Part shown: piece after piece, positions 21,479-30,868 of the stretch
Layout of the letters: each line of letters opens with the position of its first letter
How positions within the stretch are numbered: the first letter of the stretch is position 1
DNA from: Patiria pectinifera
Taxonomy: Eukaryota > Echinodermata > Asteroidea > Valvatida > Asterinidae
Length of the DNA stretch: 64,000 bases
Direction of reading: 5' to 3'
NCBI GenBank assembly: GCA_029964075.1
Contig: CM057136.1
Span: forward strand, 13,008,381-13,072,380
The notes under the pieces: generated by a model
The model's database searches: none
What the model was told of the DNA's origin: nothing
Seen by the model: only the letters and a program-made list of their open reading frames with translations
Program-made: the position numbers and the translations under genes

Positions 21479-24400
21479 CTGAAGGGCGAGCGAATTTGAA
21501 TGGAAAGAGATGTAAAATGTACAATTCAAAACACAATTGTGGATACAGGGGCGGATCCAGGGTTTGGCTCATGGTGGGGGGGGGGGCAGTACATGTAGCT
21601 GTGAATGTAGAAGTTTGAAATCTAGATGCTTTCTCCTGCATTTGGGGGGATATTCAGAGAGGCTGGTAGTATATTATAGTATATAATAATAATAATAATA
21701 ATAATTTGGGAGGCTAATCATCCTTACTCGCAGCTGGTATGCTGAATTGCGACGTGACGGCTACACCGTGGGGCCGCCGGGGGCGTAGGCGCGCCTGGCT
21801 GCTGCCGGCCATCGATGACCACAGAGCACAGCCTGAGATCGAAAGTGTTTGATTGTTCCGGGGAGGAAAACCGGAGGTCTGAGAAAAAACCTCGTGGCAC
21901 AGGAGAGAGGCCAGGATTCGAACCGCGGTCACCTTGGTGAGAGGCGAGTGCTTTACGCACAAGCCATCCATGCCACCCATATGAGTAGCAGACTAAAACC
22001 AAACCCATCTGGGTGGGTATTGTTGTGGTGATGTTTTTGTTGTTGTTGTTTTGGCAGCCAGAGGGGAGGGGTTGGGAGGGCTGGGGAGTGGGAGGAACCA
22101 CTAATAGCCCACGCCCAGGTAGATCCGTCACGCACCGGGGGAAGAGGGTTGGTGGGTGGGGGTGCAAAGGAAAAGAAGAAAACACGCATGACCTTAGCCC
22201 CACAAAGGAGAATAATCTGCCGCCATAAATATGCCTGGTGAATAGATATATTGCCAAACTGGACGTCTGCCAACCTACATGTAATTCTGATACCTCAGTT
22301 GGTACAGCGCCGGAACAGTAATAGAAGTCAGATATTAAATATCCAAAGCGGATTTTGGATCTAGCTTTCAGGAAATGGGGGAGGGGTTTGACATGACAGG
22401 GGATGGGGGGGGCAGGTTGAGCAAAGTAACAAAGGTCAGAAATCAAATATCCAAAATGGATTTTGGATCTAGCTTTCAGGAAATGGGGGGGGGGGGGGGG
22501 GGAAGGGTTTGACATGAAGGGGGAGGGGTGGGCAGGTTGAGCGAAGGTGTGCCCGGAACGTCTTGTTAGGGAGGGTCCGGGGCATGGCCCCTCCCGCCTT
22601 CCCGGACATTTGTGAAATCTATGATGCTTTCTCCTGCATTCTGAGGCACTGTGACAATAAATTCCGGAATTTTAGCATTCCATTTATCATTTTTGACCCC
22701 ATTTTACTGGTATCATAACATTAGTCAGCGGCTGACCAACCAGGGGACTTGCAACCCCCCCAAACTCCCCCTCTAGATTTGCCACTGGCTTATGAAAGTG
22801 TACTTTCTGAGTTTCCTTCTGTAACATATTTGATGGGAAAGAATGCAACTCACGCTTGCTTCCAGATCCTCGGTTTTCTGCATGAGGTCATCCAGTTTCT
22901 CCCCTCTGCTCAGAACCTTGTCAATGTTCTGGATCATAATGCCTTTGACCTCGTCCACTTGACTCTGAAGGTTATCAATGTTGCTGGCCGACTCCTTCAA
23001 GTGGGAATAGTGGTCCTGCAAAGGAAATATACATAATAGATATAAACGTGCATGTACATGTGTGAGATAGTTACAAGTGTGTCGAAGCATCAGGAACAGA
23101 TGCTTCAGCTGGATTATAGCACAAGTGAGGTACGTGTAATCCTAGATGCTCGGAATTTCCCAATACTGGATTTGATTCAATCTCGTTGATAGCATCCTCT
23201 GTGCTTTTTACATGACTTTTCCTGGACAAAATTAGGGCTTTCTGTGACCAATGCCGATGCTGTTTTTTTTTTGGCATCTTAGGAGCCTATTTACAACACA
23301 CATTGAGATATGGTAGATTAAAATGTCATGTATCAAACCTGGTGGTCCATGGACGGCTTTATTCCATCTGCCTGAAGCCCTGTTCATACTCGGCACGAAA
23401 GCGAAAGCGAACGTGAATTTGTGACGTCATTGCAGGTATTCGCGCTGCGAATTCGTAAAAGTTGAACACATTTCAACTCGGGCGAAGTTCGCAGCGAACG
23501 TGCCATGACGTCAAATTCGCTTCGCATTCGCATTCACGTGGAGTATGAACCAGGCTTAACTGAGCTCCAAAGCTTGATTTGAAGACCAAAAACACACAAT
23601 CCAAATCCAGTCTGGCAGCAATTGAAAAAAAAATATTAGGAGGGTTTATTACCATTTCCTGGCTGAGTACAATACTGAGGTCCCTGTCCAATTCATGTTC
23701 GTCGGCGTGCTGGACGCGCTGGTCCAGGCTGGAGGTCGTGACGCGTCGGATAATCTCGTCCAAGAACGCATACGACTTCTTCTTGCTGAAATCTTGACTA
23801 GTCGCGCAGAGGTAGGTGATGCCGTTACGCACTATCACGGGGAACATATACCTGGGACAAAGCAAGCACAGGTAGACCACGGAACAACTTCAGGAGTTTT
23901 CTCATTAAATAGCACGGATACGTTAAGGAAACTTCCTCTGTAATGAAGTTAGTACCTTCATTGCAGGAAGATTCATGAAAAGTAGATCTAATTTCACTGC
24001 TCTGTGGATTACTGAATTGATGTCGTTGGCTATTTCTTGGGTTGGGGAATGGCAAATTCATCCCTGATTCATAAAATAAATAGGACAATGAAGCAATATT
24101 TTGAACCTTTAGAAGAAAGGAAAGAAAAAAATGTACATATTTCATGAATGTGCTTTATCATCCTTGCAGTAGAGCCATTTGTCTTGTATTTCTTATCCAT
24201 CTTTTCTCAACTTTGGATTATTTCAAAAACCACATTCATTGGGATTTTGGCTCGTGATGATTTGTGACTGATTGGCGATGATTCATGATTGGCCTGCGAT
24301 GACTTGTGATTGGCTTGCGATGACTTGTGATTGGCTCACGATGACTTGTGATTGGCGTGTGATGATTTGTAACTAGCTTGTGATGACTTGTGACTGGCTT

Positions 24401-24994
24401 ACAACGACTTGTTATTGGCTCACGATGTTCTACGATTGGCTCACAGTGACTTACGATTGGCTTGGGATGATTTGTGATTGGCTTGCAATGACTTATGACT
24501 AGCTTACGCTGACTTGTGACTGGCTCGCGCTGACTTGTGACTTGCTTGCGTTGACTTGTGACTGTCTTGCGATGACTTGTGACTGGCTTGTGATGACTTG
24601 TGACTGGCTTGTGATGACTTGTGATTGGCTTGCGATGATTTGTGATTGACTTGCGATGACTTATTATTGGCTTGCGATGGTGTATGATTGGGTTGCGATG
24701 GGTTGCGATAGGTTGCGATGACTTGTGATTGGCTTGTGATGACTAGTGATTAGCTTGTGATTGCTTGTGATTGACTTGTGATTGGCTTGTGATTAGCTTG
24801 TGATTGACTTGTGAAGACTTCATTATGACCCTAGCGTGTTCTTACTGATCTGACGTGTAGACCACTTTGGAGTCTTTATACGGTATGTTCTGCAGCATGG
24901 ACCGACACACGCTGGAGAAGTTGTGTTCATAGCTGGCTGAGTTTTCCACCAGGAGGGTAACCCCCCTGGCTATACAGCTGTACAAGATTGTCAT
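21332..24994 (-). CDS. VAMP7-like longin R-SNARE, copy B (complete)
   Basis: Four coding exons, B1 24846-24994, B2 23653-23851, B3 22854-23015 and B4 21332-21478, give 657 bases or 218 residues, close to the 220 usual for VAMP7. Residues 1 to about 115 are the longin domain that regulates VAMP7 folding. Residues about 120-180 are an R-SNARE helix with the zero-layer Arg near residue 153 (VLSRGEKL). A basic stretch (NKYKWMNRK) precedes a C-terminal anchor of Ile and Val at about 193-214, typical of tail-anchored vesicle SNAREs. Every junction has GT-AG signals and keeps the frame. An in-frame TAG seven codons upstream supports the ATG at 24994. The protein should act on late endosomes, lysosomes or secretory vesicles. 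The closest named family is VAMP7; an invertebrate-specific branch is possible. Confidence 0.88.
21683..21985 (-). repeat. tRNA-derived SINE-like element
   Basis: On the minus strand a tRNA-like head contains a box B, GGTTCGAATCC, near 21912-21922 and a box-A-like GGATGGCTTGTGCG near 21970. A (TTA)n tail lies at the other end, at 21683-21705. A tRNA-like head plus simple-repeat tail is the SINE layout. Confidence 0.6.
22244..22330 (+). repeat. Degenerate SINE fragment
   Basis: CTCAGTTGGTACAGCGCCGGAAC resembles the D-arm region of the tRNA-like sequence at 55224-55296. A related but more decayed copy lies near 2716-2790. Confidence 0.5.
22327..22545. repeat. Tandem duplication of about 110 bp, copy B intron 3
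   Basis: GATTTTGGATCTAGCTTTCA and GGGTTTGACATGA recur in two successive units (22327-22437 and 22438-22545); the second carries a longer G run. Confidence 0.85.
22854..23015 (-). CDS. Copy B exon B3, R-SNARE helix
   Basis: Fifty-four codons starting [12 protein letters not shown] after the acceptor TTTGCAG and ending KTEDLEAS before GTGAGT. It holds [13 protein letters not shown] and the arginine of VLSRGEKL, both diagnostic of VAMP7-type SNARE motifs. Confidence 0.9.
23330..23600. repeat. Fragment of the segmental repeat in copy B intron 2
   Basis: GGACGGCTTTATTCCATCTG and GAGCTCCAAAGCTTGATTTG match 11975-12030 and 14280-14335. Here a MITE splits it at 23376-23556. Confidence 0.75.
23376..23556. 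mobile_element. 181-bp MITE with AGCCCTGTTCATACTC ends
   Basis: The left end AGCCCTGTTCATACTC is inverted at the right as GAGTATGAACCAGGCT. The uninterrupted host sequence at 14297-14335 shows the empty site. Flanks suggest at most a 2-3 bp target duplication. Confidence 0.75.
23653..23851 (-). CDS. Copy B exon B2, longin domain second half
   Basis: Encodes [10 protein letters not shown] through VLSQEM after one split codon, between the acceptor TTGTCCCAG and the donor [16 protein letters not shown] and [10 protein letters not shown] align with the VAMP7 longin fold. Confidence 0.9.
24240..24835. repeat. GATGACTTGTGATTGGCTTGC minisatellite, copy B intron 1
   Basis: About 27 degenerate units of roughly 21 bp. 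The array ends 11 bases from the exon B1 donor. The same unit borders exon A1 (10270-10390) and appears in inverse orientation in GFPT1 intron 12 (47530-47960). Confidence 0.9.
24846..24994 (-). CDS. Copy B exon B1, longin domain start
   Basis: Forty-nine codons plus two bases, [15 protein letters not shown] through KVVYTSD, then GTAAGA. Aligned codon by codon with A1, six of seven differing codons in the first 37 change the amino acid. Confidence 0.87.
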
Positions 24995-25242
24995 TCTGTC
25001 GAAGGGCTAGAGTGGATAGTTGGTTAGCTGTAACCCGGGGGTGGTCCTACAGCTTGGAAGGGAAGGGGATCAAGTCAAGTACTGCGGGGAAAAAAAGAAA
25101 CGAAGGAAACAACAGTTAGGATGAAATTTTGAGGATGATGGGGAAAAAACAAATAATTATGGAATTTGGATGAAATCAACATGTGGTTAAAAACGAACTT
25201 TATCAAGTCTCCCTATTTTCTTACAATGTTGTTTTAAAACTT

Positions 25243-25282
25243 ACCTGTAAACATGGCGGTGTATACCGCCATGTTTACGGGT
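25243..25282. repeat. 40-bp near-perfect palindrome upstream of copy B
   Basis: ACCTGTAAACATGGCGGTGT is followed at once by its near-complete inverse ending CCGCCATGTTTACGGGT. It lies about 250 bases upstream of the copy B ATG, in its probable promoter region. Confidence 0.85.
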
Positions 25283-26640
25283 CTAGTTAAAGTTGAAATA
25301 GGCCCTACACTTCAGTGCAAATAATTCAGATCATAACAAAATGTTTGGAAATGATCCAGTAAATAATAATATTGTACGTATATGTACTCTTGCCACTTTT
25401 TGTCACAATGAATGAGAAATAGTGATGAGCAATATGTTAAATTGCAATATATCTTTTTAAAATTTACAATAACGTTTATTTTGCAAACTATATTATACAA
25501 TGGGCTTGAACTCGACCACGTCATGCCCCCCCCCCCCCCGACAGTGACCACAATTCTTAAATAAGGTCACTTTTCATTAGAGAGCACTCCCCCCCCCCCC
25601 CCCTCCCCCCGGCACCCCCTCACAGTCACCCCCCCCCCCTGCATTAACCTCTTTGGATCCGCCTTGATTATTTACTGTTGTGTTAGTGTTATATTACTAA
25701 ACCAAAAACTGGTACATTGTTAGTGGTAGTACTAAACCAAACACGTATAGTAGTGGTAGTACTAAACCAAACACGTACTACTAGTAAGCCTATTTATACT
25801 AAGTTAGTGCAGAGTAAGTAGGCTGAATTTTTATGATAATTAATAACAAAAATATTAACAACATCCAAAATGAAAATTGAAATCAAATGTGCACACGAAA
25901 TTAGAAAATGATGTCCTCTTCTTAATTTCAACTAAGTTATAGTTAAAACATTTTTATATTTTCGTCGATTTTACCTGGATGTCAGTGAATCCTGTCTTCG
26001 GAAAACCACAACGCACTTCCAGTGGAAAAGTTAACAATTTTTTGCCAGTTTTCAATGGACTCTATTCTGGCGAAAATAAGGTCAAATGTTGTTTCCGCAA
26101 TTACAAATTTTAAGAAACACATCGTCATCTGACATGCAAAACGGGCGTGTGAACCTCGCGTATTTCAGCCGCGTGGTGGCGTATGTGGTCGCAGCCAATA
26201 CGCAAACGTACGAAGTCGGAGATTAAAAAACGGCCAAATCGTCTAAAAAGACAATGGCATGGCTTTCTATTGTATCTGCAATTTTAGGCCTCTTGTCATA
26301 AAAAGTTCCCGGATATTTTTACATGAATAGAAAGCTGGATAGTGTGACTACCACGTGCAACATATTTGAAGTCCGCAGACTAAATATTACTGGAGAAAAC
26401 GTTATTTCTGTACATGCAGTATTTCCTTTTTTTCTCACACTCGGCCAGCGTTGACTTGACGTGCTATATTTGGAATTTTAGGCCTCTTTTCACGAGAAAT
26501 TTCAATTCGATTCAATTCAAAATAGAAATTAACATTTATTTACATGCTTTTCACAAGCAACTTAAATTAAATTTGCAAATAAAAAGAAGGAAAATTATAT
26601 TTCATTAATTATCATAACGACTGGAGAAAATAAAGGAGGG
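25283..26640. other. Intergenic, no gene recognised
   Basis: Contains C-homopolymer tracts at 25525-25640 ending near CTTTGGATCCGCC, probably a remnant of the G-rich MITE family, and a TAGTGGTAGTACTAAACCAAA duplication near 25700-25770. Confidence 0.5.
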
Positions 26641-26957
26641 TAAAAACTGAGTGTATATATAGCAGAGTTGTAACGAGTCACTGATTTTTGTGACTCGAGT
26701 CGAGTCGAGTCATTTTAAAGAAGTGACTCGAGTCGAGTCGAGTCATTTTAAAGAAGTGACTCGAGTCGAGTCGAGTCATTAGGTCGAAAGGTCGAGTCGA
26801 GTCGAGTCGAGTCAAATATTTAGCTCGAGTCAATTCGAGTCACGAATATTTGAACACTATATACCAACATTTATAAAAGGAGGCCATAGGTTTAGCCAGC
26901 GTTCGAATCCAAGAGCTTTATAAGAAATCGCCTAAAGCCAATGATGAAACAGCGAAA

Positions 26958-27093
26958 AATCTATTATAAGATGTAATTTTGCGTCGGGTGATATAAGTCA
27001 AATTAGATTTGCCCTTCTTGCGTTTATACGTCGGTGAAGGGCAAACTAATTTGATTTATATCACCCCGACACAAAATTCCATCTTATAATAGT
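26958..27093. repeat. Hairpin element nested in the hAT-like element
   Basis: CTATTATAAGATG...GGGTGATATA and its inverse TATATCACCCCGAC...CATCTTATAATAG form arms of about 65 bp. A related hairpin is at 40884-40963 and a partial at 27268-27300. Confidence 0.8.
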
Positions 27094-27150
27094 TTATGCG
27101 GTACCCGCTGCTATGTACATCAGATTCGAACCAGCCAACCGATCCCGTTT

Positions 27151-27217
27151 GCTCGGTCGAGTGGTAAGACATCTGCACTAGAAAGCAGGAGGTCGTGGGT
27201 TCGAGTCCCAACCGAGT
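27151..27217 (+). tRNA. tRNA-like sequence, probably tRNA-derived repeat
   Basis: GCTCGGT pairs with ACCGAGT over seven positions with one G-U; a T arm GTGGG-TTCGAGT-CCCAA follows. The anticodon stem can form, but with an eight-base loop if five pairs are allowed. Its position inside a transposon favours a tRNA-derived relic over a working tRNA gene. Confidence 0.4.
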
Positions 27218-27739
27218 GATTTTTTTTTCAACTTTCACTGGGGAGGTAACACACTGAGTAAACAGTATTTATACGTCGGTGAAGGGCAAACCTAATTTGA
27301 TGAAGCGAAAAATCTGGTTCCTGGATAGTATTTTGTGCGTTCTAGAACCATGAGGTGGGAGTCTGTGACACGTTGTATATTTATACATGACTAATTCGCA
27401 AAGCGAAGTGAGCATAAATTTTGCACTGTAAGTCATTGCAAATACTTATCGCAAAGTTGTGCTTTTATTTTTGGGACTCGAGTCTTATTAGCCTCGGTTC
27501 GAGTCGAGTCGAGTCTTTTGATGAAGGACTCGAGTCGAGTCGAGTCATTTGCTCGCAGTGACTCGAGTCGAGTCGAGTCATTTACCCTTAGGGACTCGAG
27601 TCGAGTCGAGTCACCAAAAATTGTGACTCGAGTCGGACTCGAGTCGAGTCATTGACTCGAGTCATTACAACTCTGATATATAGGGCTGTTCATAAAAACT
27701 GAGGTTTGGAAGTAAGATATGCTACGAATATGAAACACT

Positions 27740-28131
27740 CAGGCGCGGTTCTAGAACCAATATTTTTGGGGGGCTAGCAGGGTTGATCCAAAATTTTTTT
27801 CAGGGAGGCGTGCTGAAATGTAGACCGGTTATTTTCTCCAGACACATAGGCCTCCGAAAATCAATAGGTGGGGGGGGAGGGGGCCGGGGGGGCTCATGCC
27901 ATATTTTCAATGGGGAGCGCCAATAAAATCCTAAAATCATTCACACTGTATTAACTACAAATGCACCCTGGTCACGACTATTTCTTTAGGGGGAGACCCT
28001 TCGCATGTACATCGCAATCCTTCTTTTTGCTAATGCAATTTCTTTTTTACGGAATTTATTTTGGGGGTGCTAGACACAATTTTGGGGGGCTAAAGCCCCC
28101 CCCCCCCCAGCCCCCCGTAGAACCGCGCCTG
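27740..28131. mobile_element. hAT-like non-autonomous element, copy 2
   Basis: CAGGCGCGGTTCTA ends are inverted, and GAAACACT flanks both sides (27732-27739 and 28132-28139). It is the opposite orientation of 2013-2372, with shared interior sequence such as TCATTCACACT and GACCGGTTATTTTCTCCAG. Confidence 0.88.
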
Positions 28132-28139
28132 GAAACACT

Positions 28140-28810
28140 AAGAAAACTTTTGATATGATCTTGAAGGAATAAGAAGGATATGTATTATGTAGCTATATTA
28201 TATGCCTACGCGGGCATCGGACACCGTACGGGTGAGTCATCCGTGGCTAAATCATCATGGAGCTAAAAAGCATGAACGTGGAAATAATTGTGTTGGCATA
28301 AATGTATTGCGCCCTCTTGAGTAACTTAAGTGTCCTGCCAAAACGGCCGGATCGGCCGAAAGCGCCTGCTGGTACCCGGTACCCAACCTCGTACCCAGGG
28401 TGTCGAGCAGTACGCGCCCACCACTACCGGCTCTCTAAACGCGGTTGGAAATAAAGTAAGCACTGGGGACGAGGTTGCCCGGTACCCACCATCGTGAGTT
28501 CATTTTCCAAGCAAAATAAATTAAGAAACCAGCGAAATAACTAACAGCAAACTTAACTGTCTCTGTGTTTTGTGGACTACCTCAACGGGAAAAAGTCTGC
28601 ATTTAAGGTGCCTTTTTTTAGTTGTTTTCTTGTCAGTATAAAGTTTATGGAAAGCCAAGTTATTTTGGTATTGTTAGTAAGATTGTCTGAGTGTCAGACT
28701 TGTAAAATATTTTGTTTTGCAGGCCTTTAAAATAGCCAGTATCCGTAGTCCGTCATGTCCGTTTCGCTTGGGCCGTTCGTAAAAAGCCTGACAAAACAAA
28801 AAAGTAACAA
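28140..28810. other. Intergenic, no gene recognised
   Basis: No frame with family motifs. A GGTACCC-rich patch at 28370-28490 is the only notable feature. The SKP1 promoter and non-coding exon could lie between here and 30868. Confidence 0.4.
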
Positions 28811-29350
28811 TAAGGCAGTGGATATTTTGCCGGAGACGGCAAACCTTTAGTAAACGTTAGTTTGCCGGATATGCACTGAACATGCGCAGTTACTTTTTTT
28901 TGGTACTTTTTTAGTCTGGCTCCATGCCAATATTATCGCTGGGCAAGATTACCATATGCGAAGTTCACTAATTTTCCTCTGTATTGACTAACAAGCCCCA
29001 AGATAGCAATTTCATGTCTTAGTTAAAAGTCAATTTGAGCATGGAGAAAATACAAGGATTTTCTTAGAAAACACTTAGAATTTTTCAGTCCACCCTCATA
29101 GGGTTTGTACACAGAGTGTTGAGTGAACTTCGTATATGGAAATCTTTCCACCCGAGTCATCCCGCTCACCAAAGCCTTTGCTTAACCACTACACCAAACG
29201 TGCTACACAACTTTTGATGGGAATTTAATACATCTTATAATTCAGCCCTATCTTAGTACAGCGCCCTCTGTAGATATGGATTGCCGCCGGCAAACCTTTA
29301 GTAAACGTTAGTTTGCCATCATTACCTCCGGCAAAGTATCCACTATCTAA
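28811..29350. mobile_element. MITE with AGTGGATATTTTGCCGGAG ends, copy 1
   Basis: AGTGGATATTTTGCCGGAG on the left matches the inverse of CTCCGGCAAAGTATCCACT on the right. CAAACCTTTAGTAAACGTTA recurs inside each end. The interior holds a minus-strand tRNA-like stretch near 29153-29215. Copy 2 is in GFPT1 intron 15. Confidence 0.85.
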
Positions 29351-29479
29351 CAATAACATGAATATAACTAAGTAGGCCTAGGCTAGCGCCTAACATAAGT
29401 AAAAGTAGGCCTAGGTCATGTGACTTAGTTAGTCCAGTTGGTTTAACTCTATCTCCATTCTCTATGGTATCAAACAATA

Positions 29480-30221
29480 AGCCAGTTCGGTCTGTCGGTA
29501 TTCCAGTATGCATGTGCACATCACAAATTGACAATTTCTTTCAGCCTTCAAATATTGCCGTGCGTAAAAAAGCATAGGCCTATTAATTATTAGTCCGAGT
29601 AACTTGGACCCAACTTATTGCCTATTTTTAACATTCGGACATGGTCTGGCGACATGTCCGAATGTTAAAAAAGGCAAACATTTATCAAAAAAGGTTTGGA
29701 CAGCGATGTGTTTTTAATTTTAGGTGTCTTGTGTCTCCAACTTTTGTGTGAAGGAAAGTTCCCAGCTCCTTTTGATAGCACGAAAAATTGCACAGAATGC
29801 AGATTCGGTTACAACATACATTTATGAGTCCTGGTACCCGACTCGATCTTGTCTCTCTCTTATGTCATGCCATGACAATGCGCATGCTCATGACAGAGAG
29901 AGACAAGGTCGAGTCGGGTACCACGACTTGGGAACATGTCGTAAGTAAACCTCAGTACCTCGATCTGAATCATAGATCTCTACTTGTGTCTCAGGTGGTG
30001 TATTTAGTAATTCTGTGGCAGATTTGAGGGTGAAATAAGGTGAAATCTGATGGTTTTGGTCAAATATATGGCTTGTTGATTATTTGAAACGCCATGACGT
30101 CTACATTCAACTTGGACCCTACTAATTGCCAGACCATGTCCGAATGTTAAAAAAGTGATAAGTTGGGTCCAAGTTAATCGGACTAGTTGTGCACATGCGC
30201 AGTTGGAATACCGAACTGGCT
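29480..30221. mobile_element. 742-bp composite inverted-repeat element
   Basis: AGCCAGTTCGG and GTATGCATGTGCAC at the left are inverted at the right end as GTGCACATGCGCAGTTGGAA and CCGAACTGGCT. Inside, TTAGTCCGAGTAACTTGGAC through ACATTCGGACATGGTCTGGC (29590-29652) is inverted at 30120-30185. A third inverted pair, TACCCGACTCGATCTTGTCT, lies around 29836-29925. Fragments recur at 44867-45240. Confidence 0.8.
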
Positions 30222-30454
30222 AAAAAAACTTTTTGACATTTTTAAAATGATTGTTGTATCTGTCTTTGCGGTCCTTGGTTTAGAAAGGGTAAAATAAAGG
30301 GAATATATGTGTTTTTCGATTTCAGTCTTAAATGTAAATGGTAGGCACTTTCATCACCATCACGTGACTTTTCCCGTCATGCCTCAGATGCCCGTAGAAA
30401 AGAATACACGAAAATTGCTTAGAATAAAAAAAATACACAAACAACGTTGTCTAT

Positions 30455-30792
30455 TAACCCCAACCCCTTGGGTATATTTACTAGAAATTATCCTGAATCC
30501 GCCAAAATCCATCAATTTTGCCATTTCAAAAAATGTTGGTGGCCAGTGAGTCCATCAGAATCCATCAGTTAGCTGGGAGTAAATCTGTTGAGATTCTAAA
30601 TCCATCGAAGTCCCCCAAGTGCTCAGTATGGAGGTATCCTGAATCCATCAAAATCCTGCAGTACTGCTAGGCTTCATATCCTGAATCCATAAAAATCCCC
30701 CAACTTTTTCAATATGGAGGTATCCTGAATCCACCGAAATCTCCCGAAAATGGGGTTTGGATTTTGATGGATTCAGGTACGTCAGGGTTAAC
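30455..30792. repeat. Repeats of TCCTGAATCCATCAAAATCC upstream of SKP1
   Basis: Five or six degenerate copies, one inverted at 30755-30775 (GATTTTGATGGATTCAGG). It ends just before the SKP1 acceptor region. A related block lies in SKP1 intron 3. Confidence 0.75.
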
Positions 30793-30868
30793 TATTAACT
30801 AATTATTAAATGGCTGAATCCTGCAACTGAACCATTCACTGCATCATTTCAACTCACTCCTCTCACAG

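Larger units (their letters stand above)
26663..27675. mobile_element. 1,013-bp hAT-like fold-back element
   Basis: The left end CAGAGTTGTAACGAGTCACT is inverted at the right (GACTCGAGTCATTACAACTCTG-type end). ATATATAG flanks both sides (26655-26662 and 27676-27683), an 8-bp target duplication. Arrays of GACTCGAGTCGAGTCGAGTC at 26686-26850 and 27475-27660 form the subterminal regions. A hairpin and a tRNA-like sequence are nested inside. No transposase frame. Confidence 0.85.

Noticed and set aside
21724-22515. 263-codon minus-strand frame, the longest uninterrupted frame in the window
   Set aside because: It runs through a SINE, a tandem duplication and G/C homopolymers, is proline-rich by composition, and shows no domain.
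24240-24835. Regular repeats that could suggest a CRISPR array
   Set aside because: There are no unique spacers; units are directly adjacent and degenerate, in an animal intron, so this is a minisatellite.
27151-27217. Functional tRNA gene
   Set aside because: The anticodon loop is irregular and the sequence sits inside a transposon, so a tRNA-derived relic is more likely.
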